Shown here one piece after another: positions 17,702 through 26,674 of a stretch of 34,069 nt of DNA (position 1 is its first letter; the number at the start of each line of letters is the position of its first letter). Position numbers and translations under genes: made by a program. The notes beneath the pieces were generated by a model, which was given only the letters and a program-made list of their open reading frames with translations, did no database searches and was not told the DNA's origin. This DNA comes from Gammaproteobacteria bacterium. Lineage in GTDB: Bacteria > Pseudomonadota > Gammaproteobacteria > Nevskiales > Nevskiaceae. The stretch is taken from contig JAGWMX010000022.1 in the NCBI GenBank assembly GCA_028871525.1, positions 1 through 34,069 on the forward strand, in the 5' to 3' direction.

Positions 17702-17715
17702 CGGAATCGATTCCG
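17702..17715. promoter_or_regulatory. 14-bp perfect palindrome upstream of the PepSY-like gene
   Basis: CGGAATCGATTCCG is its own reverse complement and ends 27 bases before the ATG at 17743. A dimeric regulator could bind it. The rest of the 201-base gap after the protease gene shows no gene; I did not find PhoP-type TGTTTA direct repeats in it. Confidence 0.35.
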
Positions 17716-17742
17716 ACCGTGATCGAACCACCGCGCGACCCG

Positions 17743-18258
17743 ATGCTGCCGGCACGCCCGTCCCGGCGTTGCGGTCGCAGCGTGCGTGGCGCCATCAATA
17801 CGCTGGTTCTGCTGCTGGCCGTCGCGGTGGTCACACCGGCGCTGGCCGCGCCGCCGCAGCGGGGACCGGCGCAGGATCGCCGCGGACCGCCGGCCGGCGG
17901 TCCGCCGACGCCCGGAGGTCCCTTCGAGCAGCAGTCGCCGTTGCCGCAGCCGTCGGTGCCGGGACAGCCTGGTCCCAGGCTGTCGATACCGCCGGCACCG
18001 GAAGCGGGTGGCCAGCCGCCGCGCGGCGGATTCTACGGGCTGCAGCCGGGCCCGCCCCCTTCCCGGCAGCCGACGGCACAGGCCGCGCCGCGTCCGCAGC
18101 CGCAACGCCCGTCGATCAATCCCGGCGAAGCGGCGCGGCGTGCGCAGGCGATCAATGGCGGCGGCCGGGTGCTGACGGTAACGCGCAGCGGCGACGGTTA
18201 TCGTGTCAAACTGATCAAACGCGGCGAGGTCCGCGTCGTGTTCGTACCCGGAGGCTGA
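17743..18258 (+). CDS. exported proline-rich protein with a PepSY-like C-terminus
   Basis: 171 residues from the ATG at 17743 (a GTG at 17719 would add eight residues before the signal sequence). The signal peptide is at about residues 12-36 (VRGAINTLVLLLAVAVVTPALA). Next comes a roughly 80-residue linker rich in Pro, Gly and Gln, with many PPxGGP and QPxxP steps, probably unstructured. The C-terminal 45 residues (GEAARRAQAINGGGRVLTVTRSGDGYRVKLIKRGEVRVVFVPGG) match the PepSY half-domain pattern of helix plus strands. Such proteins are often encoded directly upstream of an OmpR/PhoQ-type two-component pair, as here, seven bases before the regulator. It may modulate the sensor's periplasmic domain; that is inference. 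Confidence 0.7.
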   Translation: MLPARPSRRCGRSVRGAINTLVLLLAVAVVTPALAAPPQRGPAQDRRGPPAGGPPTPGGPFEQQSPLPQPSVPGQPGPRLSIPPAPEAGGQPPRGGFYGLQPGPPPSRQPTAQAAPRPQPQRPSINPGEAARRAQAINGGGRVLTVTRSGDGYRVKLIKRGEVRVVFVPGG

Positions 18259-18265
18259 CCCGGCG

Positions 18266-18943
18266 ATGCGCGCCCTGATCATCGAAGACGACCCGCAGTT
18301 ACGCGGGCAGATCAACCGCTTCCTCGCCGACGACGGCTACGCGGTGGACGCCGCCGCCGACGGCGAGCAGGGCCTGTACATGGCGGTCGAGTTTCCGATC
18401 GACATCGCCATCGTCGACCTCGGCCTGCCGAAGACGCCGGGTATCGACATCATCCGTGCCGCGCGCAAAGCCGGCTGCAAATACCCCATCCTGATTCTGA
18501 CCGCGCGCGACGGCTGGCAAAGCAAGGTCGAAGGCCTCGAAGCCGGCGCCGACGATTATCTGGTCAAACCATTTCACAAGCAGGAACTGCTGGCGCGCGC
18601 GCGTGCGCTGCTGCGTCGCAGCGGCGGCTGGAGCTCCTCGCAACTGACGTCCGGACCGCTGTCGATCGATCCCGCTGCCAAGACCGCCGCGCTCGACGGT
18701 CGCCCGGTGGAACTCACCGCCTACGAATTCCGGGTGCTCGAATTCCTGCTGCTGCATGCCGGTGAAGTGGTCTCCAAGACCGCCCTGACCGAACACCTGT
18801 ACAACGAGAACGAAGAGCGCGACAGCAACGTCATCGAGGTGTTCATCCGCCGCCTGCGCGCCAAACTCGATCCGGACGGACAGCTCAACCCCATCATCAC
18901 ACTGCGCGGCGCCGGTTACCGTTGGAATTTGCCGCGAAACTGA
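18266..18943 (+). CDS. OmpR/PhoP-family response regulator
   Basis: 225 residues. The receiver domain (1-120) has acidic residues EDD at 7-9, phosphoacceptor Asp51 (IVDLGLPKTPG), Thr in LILTARDG and Lys in DDYLVKPF. The winged-helix DNA-binding domain (about 128-222) has LTAYEFRVLEFLLLHAGEVVSKTALTEHLY and SNVIEVFIRRLRAKLDP, ending GAGYRWNLPRN. This is the PhoP/QseB/PmrA architecture, and because its partner kinase is PhoQ-like, PhoP is the best guess. The gene follows the PepSY-like gene by seven bases, with GGAGG overlapping that gene's end. Its TGA stop is at the start of a MITE-derived repeat fragment, so the last codons may have been reshaped by the insertion. Confidence 0.93.
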   Translation: MRALIIEDDPQLRGQINRFLADDGYAVDAAADGEQGLYMAVEFPIDIAIVDLGLPKTPGIDIIRAARKAGCKYPILILTARDGWQSKVEGLEAGADDYLVKPFHKQELLARARALLRRSGGWSSSQLTSGPLSIDPAAKTAALDGRPVELTAYEFRVLEFLLLHAGEVVSKTALTEHLYNENEERDSNVIEVFIRRLRAKLDPDGQLNPIITLRGAGYRWNLPRN

Positions 18944-18984
18944 CCGCCGCCGCGGTGCGCCGCCATGGCGTTAACAGGCCCTAG
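18941..18984. repeat. truncated copy of the MITE end between regulator and kinase genes
   Basis: 44 bases closely matching the reverse complement of the left end of the element at 9503-9787 (9503-9546), with about five differences, and sharing CATGGCGTTAACA and CCCTAG with its right end. Similarity seems to reach a few bases into the response-regulator gene (CGAAA before TGACCGCC). Only one end is present, so this is a solo fragment or a remnant after excision. Confidence 0.75.
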
Positions 18985-19017
18985 TCAGCGGTACCAGCCA
19001 GACGTCACACTCGGGCG

Positions 19018-20340
19018 ATGAATTCCTTTCGCGTGCGGCTGCTGCTGGTCGGCTCACTGGTGCTGGCGGTATTCCTGCTGATCTCCGCCGCGGGCATCGA
19101 TCAAGCTTTCGTGCAGAGCGCGCTGCAGTCGCAGCGGGACCGCATGCAGGGGCTGGTCTATGCGCTGATCGGCGCCGCCGAGCCGGGTCCGGCCGACAAC
19201 CTGACCATTAATCCCGACGCCCTGCCCGACCCCCGGTTCAAGCACGTGCAATCCGGCCTGGAGGCGGTCATCTTCGACCAGCGCGGCGACGCCATCTGGC
19301 GTTCGCCGAATCTCGCCGGTGCCTTGCCGCCGATCCAGGCGCCGCCAGTCGGCAGCGCACTGCTGCGTGAGCAGGGCGGCAGTTTTATTTATTCGTTCGG
19401 CATCCGCTGGTTGGGCGAATCCAATCATCCGCGTCGTTTCACCCTGGCGCTGATCGAGAACCGCAGCGCCTACAACGCGCAGATCCAAGCTTTCCGCCGA
19501 ACGCTGTGGACGGATCTCGTTGCCTCCGGTGCGGCGCTGATTCTGGTGCAATTCTTTTTGTTGCGCTGGGGGGTGGCACCGCTGCGCCGGCTGGCCGGCG
19601 AGATCCGCGAGATCGAGGCCGGCGAGCGCGCCAACATAACCAGCCACTATCCGAGCGAGCTGCAGCCGGTGACCGAGAATCTGAACGCGATGATCCGCAG
19701 CGAGCGCCAGCAGTTGCAGCGCTACCGCAACGCCCTGGGCGACCTCGCGCACAGCCTGAAGACGCCGCTGGCGGTGCTACGCGGCGTGGCCGAGGATCCG
19801 GCATTGCCGGTGCCGTGGCGCCAGCAGCTCAACGATCCGCTCGATCGCATGCAGGACATCGCCGAGCACCAGCTGCGCCGCGCCGCAACGGCGGGGCGCC
19901 GCATTCTCGCCGAACCGATGGCGCTGGCGCCGTTGGCCAACAAGGTGATCGCGGCGCTGGCCAAGGTCCATCGTGACAAGAATCTGCGCTTTGCCAACGA
20001 AGTGCCGCCGAAACTGCGCGCGCGCGCCGACGCCGGCGATCTATATGAAATGCTCGGCAATCTGCTCGACAACGCCGCCAAATGGGCTCGCGGCGAAGTG
20101 CGGATCTGCGCCCAGGCCGGCGCCGGCGGGATCACCATCGAGATCGAGGATGATGGGCCGGGCTTCCCGCCGCAGCCCGAAGTGCTGCTGGAACGCGGCG
20201 TTCGCGCCGACAGCCGCGTACCCGGCCAAGGCATCGGCCTGGCGACGGTCGCTGATATCGTGCGCCTGAACGACGGTCGTATCGAATTGGGCGCCAGCAC
20301 CCTCGGCGGCGCCCGCGTGCGGGTGCTGCTGCCGCGTTGA
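19018..20340 (+). CDS. PhoQ-type sensor histidine kinase
   Basis: 440 residues. TM1 is at about residues 7-28 (RLLLVGSLVLAVFLLISAAG), the periplasmic sensor domain at about 29-163, TM2 at about 166-185 (VASGAALILVQFFLLRWG), then a HAMP-like linker. The H-box is DLAHSLKTPLAVLRG with His245, nearly the same as in E. coli PhoQ. N-box: EMLGNLLDNAAKWA; G1: EIEDDGPGFP; then LLERGVRADSRVPGQGIGLA and a C-terminus LGGARVRVLLPR, again like PhoQ. It probably phosphorylates the upstream regulator in response to cations, low pH or antimicrobial peptides. The periplasmic domain lacks an obvious run of acidic residues like PhoQ's acidic patch, so the ligand may differ. The 74-base gap to the regulator carries the MITE fragment. 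Confidence 0.9.
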   Translation: MNSFRVRLLLVGSLVLAVFLLISAAGIDQAFVQSALQSQRDRMQGLVYALIGAAEPGPADNLTINPDALPDPRFKHVQSGLEAVIFDQRGDAIWRSPNLAGALPPIQAPPVGSALLREQGGSFIYSFGIRWLGESNHPRRFTLALIENRSAYNAQIQAFRRTLWTDLVASGAALILVQFFLLRWGVAPLRRLAGEIREIEAGERANITSHYPSELQPVTENLNAMIRSERQQLQRYRNALGDLAHSLKTPLAVLRGVAEDPALPVPWRQQLNDPLDRMQDIAEHQLRRAATAGRRILAEPMALAPLANKVIAALAKVHRDKNLRFANEVPPKLRARADAGDLYEMLGNLLDNAAKWARGEVRICAQAGAGGITIEIEDDGPGFPPQPEVLLERGVRADSRVPGQGIGLATVADIVRLNDGRIELGASTLGGARVRVLLPR

Positions 20341-20353
20341 AAACTTCCTCCGG

Positions 20354-20908
20354 CTACGGCTCTGGCAACCGCAGCAGATACTGCCGGTAATAACCCAGCT
20401 CTGCGATCGAGTCGCGGATGTCGTCGAGCGCCAGATGTCGCGAGGTCTTGTTGAACCCGCCGGCGATCCGTGGCGCCCAGCGCTGGCACAGCTCCTTCAG
20501 CGTGGAGACGTCCAGGTTGCGGTAATGAAAATAAGCCTCCAGCCGTGGCATCCAGCGCGCCAGAAAACGGCGATCCTGGCAGATCGAATTGCCGCACATC
20601 GGCGAGGCGCCGGCTGGTGCCCAGGCGGCCAAAAACGCCAGCGTGCGCGCCTCAGCCTCGGTTTCGTCGATACGGCTGTCGCGCACCCGCTGCGCCAGAC
20701 CGGAGCCGGTGTGCTGGCGGGTGTTCCATTCGTCCATCGCCGCCAGCTCGGCATCGCTCTGGTGGATCGCCAACACCGGACCTTCGGCCAGCACGTTCAG
20801 GCGTGGATCGGTCACCACGGTGGCGATCTCGATGATGCGGTGGCGCTCGGGGATCAATCCGGTCATCTCCAGGTCGATCCAGATCAAGTTTCCGCGCGCT
20901 TCCGGCAT
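20354..20908 (-). CDS. orn: oligoribonuclease
   Basis: 3'-5' exoribonuclease of the DEDDh family that degrades 2-5-nt RNAs and pGpG, the product of c-di-GMP breakdown. The 184-residue protein shows Exo [12 protein letters not shown] (Asp, Glu), Exo II with [10 protein letters not shown], and Exo III with [14 protein letters not shown] (catalytic His and Asp). Length and sequence are standard. It is convergent with the kinase gene (13 bases apart) and divergent from the cystathionine beta-synthase gene. Confidence 0.97.
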   Translation of the reverse strand: MPEARGNLIWIDLEMTGLIPERHRIIEIATVVTDPRLNVLAEGPVLAIHQSDAELAAMDEWNTRQHTGSGLAQRVRDSRIDETEAEARTLAFLAAWAPAGASPMCGNSICQDRRFLARWMPRLEAYFHYRNLDVSTLKELCQRWAPRIAGGFNKTSRHLALDDIRDSIAELGYYRQYLLRLPEP

Positions 20909-20915
20909 AGCGTCT

Positions 20916-20950
20916 AGCCTAGCAGGAGCGCTGCCGCAGCGTGTTAGGCT
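20916..20950. promoter_or_regulatory. nested inverted repeat in the orn/CBS divergent gap
   Basis: AGCCTA (20916-20921) pairs with TAGGCT (20945-20950), and inside them CGCTG pairs with CAGCG around a 3-base loop. The 69-base gap holds the promoters of both genes, so the repeat could be an operator or the start of a structured leader. Confidence 0.35.
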
Positions 20951-20977
20951 TTGCGCAAAATCTACCGGGGACGCCCG

Positions 20978-22348
20978 ATGCCGCGCGACGGCTCAATCAT
21001 CAACACCATCGGCGACACGCCGCTGGTGGAACTGAAAAATCTCGACACCGGCGTCTGCCGGCTGTTCGTCAAACTGGAGAACCAGAATCCGACCGGATCG
21101 ATCAAGGACCGCATCGGCCTGTCGATGGTCGAGGCCGCCGAACGCGACGGCAAAATCGAACCCGGCGGCACCTTGATCGAAGCCACCGCCGGCAATACCG
21201 GATTGGGGCTGGCGCTGGTCGCGGCGCAGAAAGGTTACCGGCTGATCCTGGTGATTCCGGACAAGATGGCGCAGGAGAAAATCCTGCACCTGCGCTCGCT
21301 GGGCGCCGAGGTGCGAATCACCCGCAGCGACGTCGGCAAAGGCCACCCCGAATACTACCAGGACATCGCAGCGCACCTGAACCGGGAGCTTCCGGGAAGC
21401 TTCTACGTCGACCAGTTCGCCAATCCTGCCAACCCGCTGGCACACGAAGCCACCACCGGCCCGGAAATCTGGGCGCAGATGGATCACATGCTCGACGCCG
21501 TGGTAGTCGGCGTCGGTTCCGGCGGCACGTTGACCGGGCTGTCGCGCTATTTTGCGCGGGTGGCGCCGCACGTCGAGATGCTGCTGGCTGACCCTCAGGG
21601 CTCGGTGCTGGCCGACGTCGTGCGCACCGGCAAGATTCAGAAAGAAGCCGGTTCCTGGCTGATCGAAGGCATCGGCGAGGATTTCGTTCCGCCTAACTGC
21701 GATCTGTCGCGGGTGCGTACGGCGTACGAAATCAGCGACGCCGAGAGCTTTGCCACCGCGCGCGAAGTGCTGCGCCGCGAGGGTATTCTCGGCGGCTCCT
21801 CCACCGGCACGCTGGTCGCCGCTGCGCTGCGCTACTGCCGCGAGCAGCGCGCGCCCAAGCGAGTGGTGACTTTCGTCTGCGATTCCGGCAACAAATACCT
21901 GACCAAGATGTACAACGACTACTGGATGTTCGAACAAGGCCTGCTCGAACCCCCGCCGCAGGGCAATCTGGTGGATCTGATCGTTCGCCGCTACCGCGAG
22001 GGCGGCGCGGTGACGCTCGGGACCGGGGACAGCCTGCTGCAGGCTTACCGGCGGATGAAGCTGTTCGACGTCAGCCAGGTGCCGGTGATGGAAGGCGACC
22101 GGGTGGTCGGCATCATCGACGAATCGGATCTGCTGCTGCACGTCCACGCCGACCCGGCCCGCTTCGGCGATCCGGTACGCACGGCGATGGTCACCAGCCT
22201 GGAAACGATCGCGCCCGACGCGCCAGTGTCGGCGCTGTTGCCGATTTTCCAGCGTGACCACGTCGCGATCGTCGCCGACAACGCCGGCTTCGTCGGCCTG
22301 ATCACCAAGATCGACCTGATCAACTACCTCCGCAAGCAGCTCGGTTAA
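20978..22348 (+). CDS. cystathionine beta-synthase with C-terminal CBS domains
   Basis: PLP enzyme joining homocysteine and serine into cystathionine, first step of reverse transsulfuration. The start at 20978 has GGGGACG upstream. The 456-residue product begins [17 protein letters not shown]; the PLP lysine is Lys43 ([11 protein letters not shown]). [21 protein letters not shown] and [11 protein letters not shown] complete the fold-type II site. After about residue 325 are two CBS motifs ([25 protein letters not shown] and [23 protein letters not shown]), which bind adenosyl ligands in some homologues. The N-terminal heme domain of animal CBS is absent. The gamma-lyase-type gene follows after five bases, supporting CBS over cysteine synthase. 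Confidence 0.92.
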   Translation: MPRDGSIINTIGDTPLVELKNLDTGVCRLFVKLENQNPTGSIKDRIGLSMVEAAERDGKIEPGGTLIEATAGNTGLGLALVAAQKGYRLILVIPDKMAQEKILHLRSLGAEVRITRSDVGKGHPEYYQDIAAHLNRELPGSFYVDQFANPANPLAHEATTGPEIWAQMDHMLDAVVVGVGSGGTLTGLSRYFARVAPHVEMLLADPQGSVLADVVRTGKIQKEAGSWLIEGIGEDFVPPNCDLSRVRTAYEISDAESFATAREVLRREGILGGSSTGTLVAAALRYCREQRAPKRVVTFVCDSGNKYLTKMYNDYWMFEQGLLEPPPQGNLVDLIVRRYREGGAVTLGTGDSLLQAYRRMKLFDVSQVPVMEGDRVVGIIDESDLLLHVHADPARFGDPVRTAMVTSLETIAPDAPVSALLPIFQRDHVAIVADNAGFVGLITKIDLINYLRKQLG

Positions 22349-22353
22349 AGTCC

Positions 22354-23532
<1,179 letters not shown>

Positions 23533-23562
23533 CGCCGGCACTGTAATTTGGAGTGAAAAACG

Positions 23563-23898
23563 ATGAGCGAACTCGCCACCAAGCGTTGCCTGCCCTGCGA
23601 GGGCGGCGTTGCGGCACTGTCGCACGCCGACGCCAACCGGCTGATGCACCAACTGAAGCCTCACTGGAAGCTGCTCGACGGCGACCGGAAGCTGCAGGCG
23701 ACGCTTGAATTCAAAAATTACTTCCGCACGCTGGCGTTCGTCAACGCCGCCGCTTATATCGCCATCCGCGAAGACCACCACCCCGACATCAGCTTCGGCT
23801 TCAAGACCGCTACGGTGACCTATTGGACCCACGCCATCGGCGGCCTGTCGGACAACGACTTCATCTGCGCCGCGAAAATCGATGCGCTGACCGACTGA
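23563..23898 (+). CDS. phhB: 4a-hydroxytetrahydrobiopterin dehydratase (PCD/DCoH)
   Basis: Recycles the pterin cofactor after aromatic amino-acid hydroxylation. 111 residues with the family pattern: CLPCEGGVAALSHADANRLMHQL, then FKNYFRTLAFVNAAAYIAIREDHHPDI (catalytic histidines in EDHHPD) and VTYWTHAIGGLSDNDFICAAKID. A ribosome site (GGAG) precedes the ATG at 23563. No phenylalanine hydroxylase gene is nearby, so it may be an orphan with a partner elsewhere or, as reported for some bacterial PCD proteins, serve molybdopterin or other pterin chemistry. It is 30 bases after the gamma-lyase gene and may be co-transcribed with it. Confidence 0.93.
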   Translation: MSELATKRCLPCEGGVAALSHADANRLMHQLKPHWKLLDGDRKLQATLEFKNYFRTLAFVNAAAYIAIREDHHPDISFGFKTATVTYWTHAIGGLSDNDFICAAKIDALTD

Positions 23899-23959
23899 CG
23901 CGGTGCCGGCGGCACCAGACGTTGCGGACGGAAACCGAACGGGGTAAGTGCCGGTTGCC

Positions 23960-24577
23960 CTAAGCCGGCGTGCGGCCGGTGAACGCCCGCGCCAGAGTGC
24001 CGCCGTCGGTGGACTCCAGCTCGCCGCCCAGCGGCACGCCGTAGGCGATCCGCGTCACCGTCGCGCCGTAGCGGCGGCCGAGCTCGCCCAGGTAATAAGC
24101 GGTGGCTTCGCCTTCGACGCTGGGGTTGATGGCGATGATCAACTCGCGCACGCCTGCTCCGGATCCGGGGCTGCCGGTCAGCTCCGACTCCAGCCGATCG
24201 AGGCCGAGCTGCTCCGGGCCGATCCCGTCCAGCGGCGACAGCCGGCCGCCGAGCACGAAATAGCGACCGCGGTAGCCGGTGCTGGATTCGATCGCCAGCA
24301 GATCGGCCGGCGTCTCGACCACGCAGACCTGCCCGCCGGTCTCGCGCGACGGCACGCAGAAGGCGCAACGGCCGTCCTCGCAGTACATGCGGCAGCGCGG
24401 ACAACGCTCGATGCCGGCGAGCGCGGCTGCGAGCGCGTCGCGCAGAAACGCCGCGCCGTCGCGGTCGCGGCCGAGCAGGTGAAACGCCATGCGCTGCGCG
24501 CTCTTGGGACCGACGCCGGGCAACCGCCGCAGCGCTTCCAGCAGCCGGCTAAGGCGCGGACCGTAAGCGCCGCTCAT
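23960..24577 (-). CDS. recR: recombination mediator RecR
   Basis: Works with RecO and RecF to load RecA at single-strand gaps. 205 residues. An N-terminal HhH helix-hairpin-helix motif (LRRLPGVGPKSAQRMAFHLL) is followed by a four-cysteine zinc finger (CPRCRMYCEDGRCAFC) and a TOPRIM domain (VCVVETPADLLAIESS and INPSVEGEATAYYL), with a C-terminal Walker-B-like tail (RIAYGVPLGGELESTDGGTLARAFTGR). It lies nine bases behind ybaB, as in the widespread dnaX-ybaB-recR operon. Confidence 0.97.
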   Translation of the reverse strand: MSGAYGPRLSRLLEALRRLPGVGPKSAQRMAFHLLGRDRDGAAFLRDALAAALAGIERCPRCRMYCEDGRCAFCVPSRETGGQVCVVETPADLLAIESSTGYRGRYFVLGGRLSPLDGIGPEQLGLDRLESELTGSPGSGAGVRELIIAINPSVEGEATAYYLGELGRRYGATVTRIAYGVPLGGELESTDGGTLARAFTGRTPA

Positions 24578-24586
24578 CGATCGGCC

Positions 24587-24910
24587 TCACAGCCCCAGGT
24601 TGATCCCGGGTGGCAGGCTCAGCCCGCCGGTGGCCTGGGACATCTTCTCCTTGGACATCGTCTCCAGACGCTGGCTGGCGTCGTTGATCGCCGCGGCGAT
24701 CAGGTCTTCGAGAAAAGCCTTGTCCTCATCCAGCGCCGCGGCGGCGATCTCCACCCGTTTGGCTTCGTGGCGGCCGTTGAGCGTCACCTTGACCAACCCG
24801 GCGCCGGCACTGCCGGTGATTTCGGCAGCCGCCAGCTCGGCCTGCAGGCGTTTGATCCGTTCCTGCACCTCCTGAGCCTGGCGCATCAGTTGTCCGATCG
24901 CTGCTTTCAT
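24587..24910 (-). CDS. ybaB: YbaB/EbfC nucleoid-associated protein
   Basis: Small dimeric DNA-binding protein that influences nucleoid structure. 107 residues: an N-terminal helix (IGQLMRQAQEVQERIKRLQAELAAAEITGSAGAGLVKVTLNGRHE) followed by strands and a second helix (DEDKAFLEDLIAAAINDASQRLETMSKEKM), ending in a Gly/Leu/Pro-rich tail. Its start codon overlaps the dnaX stop by four bases (ATGA), so translation is probably coupled. Confidence 0.95.
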   Translation of the reverse strand: MKAAIGQLMRQAQEVQERIKRLQAELAAAEITGSAGAGLVKVTLNGRHEAKRVEIAAAALDEDKAFLEDLIAAAINDASQRLETMSKEKMSQATGGLSLPPGINLGL

Positions 24911-26556
24911 CGTGGATCTCCTTGGTTGGCGGTGTCGCCCAGCAGGCGCACCGAGCCGGGCTGGATGGTGGCGCCGAGCCGCTCCTGCAGCGCTCGCACC
25001 GTCGGATCAGCCGCCAGCGCTGCCCCGGCCTGTTGCAATCGCTGCGCTTCGGCGCGATCGGCCAACGCCGCCGGCGTCTCCAGCGGCTGATCGGCGATGC
25101 GGATCGACAGCGCCGGCGCCGGCTGCAGCCGCTGCGCCAGTGCCCGCTGCAGCGCATCGCGGCGTGGCTCGGTCAGTAAATGGCGGGCGCGTGGATCCAG
25201 CAACAGCTCATGGCCACGCTCATCGGTGGCGCCAGGCGTGCAGTTCAGCGCCAGTTGCCTGGTCAGGCCATCCAGACCCAGAGCCTCCACCCGCTGCGCC
25301 CAACCGGCCGCGTCATCCGGCAGCGCCGATCGGCCACCAGACGTTATGTCTGCACTCGTTGTAGCCGCGGCGGGCGCTGCCGGCGCAGCCCCGCCAGGCG
25401 CCGATCGCGCGGCGGCAGCGCGCGGCTTGGCGCCCGTCTGCGAGGCGGCGTTTGATGAATCGGCAACCGGCCCGTCCACGGGCCGGAAAGCGAACATCCG
25501 TAACAGCGTCATCTCGAAACCGAGGCGCGGGTCCGGGGCCCACGGCAGATCGCGGCGGCCGTGAACGGCGATCTCGTAGTAAAGCTGCACCTCTTCGGCC
25601 GGCAGCCGTTGCGCCAGTTCCGGCAGCGCCGGGTCGTCGTCCTCGTCGAGCGCATCGGGCAGGATCTGCAGCACCGCCAAGCGTTGCAGCGTCGCCGCCA
25701 GCCGATCGGACAACGCCGCATAATCGGGCGCCGCACGCTCCAACGCCTTTAGCCCCGCCAGCAGCCGCGCACCGTCGCCGCCCGCCAGCGCCGCGATCAG
25801 TTCGAGCAGTTGCCGCCGACCGACGCCGCCGAGCATCTGTTCGACCATCTCGGCGCTCAGCTCGCCGCCGCCGGCGTAGGCAATACCCTGATCCAGCAAC
25901 GACAGACCGTCGCGCAGCGAACCGTCGGCGGCGCGGGCGAGTTCGGCCAGCGCCGCCGCTTCGGCCGATGCCGCCTCCTGGCGCAGAACATCGGCCAGCG
26001 CCTCGCGGATCACCGGCGTCGGCAGCCGTTTCAGCGAGAACTGCAAGCAGCGCGACAGCACGGTCGCCGGCAGCTTCTGCGGATCGGTCGTCGCCAGAAT
26101 GAACTTCACGTGTGCCGGCGGTTCTTCGAGCGTCTTCAGCAGCGCGTTGAAACTTGAAGTCGACAGCATGTGCACTTCGTCGATCAGGTACACCTTGTAA
26201 CGGCCGCGCACCGGCGCGTAGGCGACGTTGTCCAGCAGGGCGCGGGTGTCGTCCACCTTGGTGCGGCTGGCGGCATCGATCTCGATCAGATCGATGCAAC
26301 GACCGCCGTCGAGCTCGCGGCAGGCGCTGCATTCGCCGCAGGGTTTGCTGCCGACGCCGCGCTCGCAATTCAAACCCTTGGCGATCAGCCGGCCGAGCGT
26401 GGTCTTGCCGACGCCGCGGGTACCGGTCAGCAGCAGCGCCGGATGCAGCCGATCCGCGTCCAGGGCGTGGGCCAGCGCCCGTACCGCGTGCTGCTGCCCG
26501 CGCACGTCCTCGAAACGTTTCGGCCGGTATTTGCGCGCCAGCGCCAGATAGCTCAT
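24907..26556 (-). CDS. dnaX: DNA polymerase III subunit tau (gamma/tau)
   Basis: Clamp-loader ATPase. 549 residues: MSYLALARKYRPKRFEDVRGQQHAVRAL, Walker A (TGTRGVGKTTLGR), a four-Cys zinc module (NCERGVGSKPCGECSACRELDGGRC), Walker B (YLIDEVHML) and the SRC sensor motif (TVLSRCLQF). The conserved AAA+ and collar region runs to about residue 370. An Ala/Pro-rich linker then leads to a C-terminal tau domain (from about 405) that should contact DnaB and the polymerase alpha subunit. No A-run such as AAAAAAG is visible in the coding strand, so E. coli-style frameshifting to a short gamma form is not indicated. It is the first gene of dnaX-ybaB-recR. Confidence 0.97.
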   Translation of the reverse strand: MSYLALARKYRPKRFEDVRGQQHAVRALAHALDADRLHPALLLTGTRGVGKTTLGRLIAKGLNCERGVGSKPCGECSACRELDGGRCIDLIEIDAASRTKVDDTRALLDNVAYAPVRGRYKVYLIDEVHMLSTSSFNALLKTLEEPPAHVKFILATTDPQKLPATVLSRCLQFSLKRLPTPVIREALADVLRQEAASAEAAALAELARAADGSLRDGLSLLDQGIAYAGGGELSAEMVEQMLGGVGRRQLLELIAALAGGDGARLLAGLKALERAAPDYAALSDRLAATLQRLAVLQILPDALDEDDDPALPELAQRLPAEEVQLYYEIAVHGRRDLPWAPDPRLGFEMTLLRMFAFRPVDGPVADSSNAASQTGAKPRAAAARSAPGGAAPAAPAAATTSADITSGGRSALPDDAAGWAQRVEALGLDGLTRQLALNCTPGATDERGHELLLDPRARHLLTEPRRDALQRALAQRLQPAPALSIRIADQPLETPAALADRAEAQRLQQAGAALAADPTVRALQERLGATIQPGSVRLLGDTANQGDPR

Positions 26557-26639
26557 CGCGGATTACGATTCGTCATTGCGGGATGGGATTGTCGCGGATC
26601 AGGGCGGCGCCCCGCCAGTGCACCGTAACTGCCGCTCGC

Positions 26640-26645
26640 TACAAT
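26640..26645 (+). promoter_or_regulatory. possible -10 box of the epimerase operon
   Basis: TACAAT (26640-26645) lies 29 bases before the TTG start at 26675; a weak -35 (CAGTGC, 26616-26621) is 18 bases upstream. This would place any start codon upstream of about 26650 outside the transcript, supporting the TTG start. The 118-base gap also contains CGTCATTGCGGG (26571-26582), resembling the end of the REP-like element at 32032. Confidence 0.4.
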
Positions 26646-26674
26646 TGCCCCCAAACCCGCTGCGGACACCCGGC

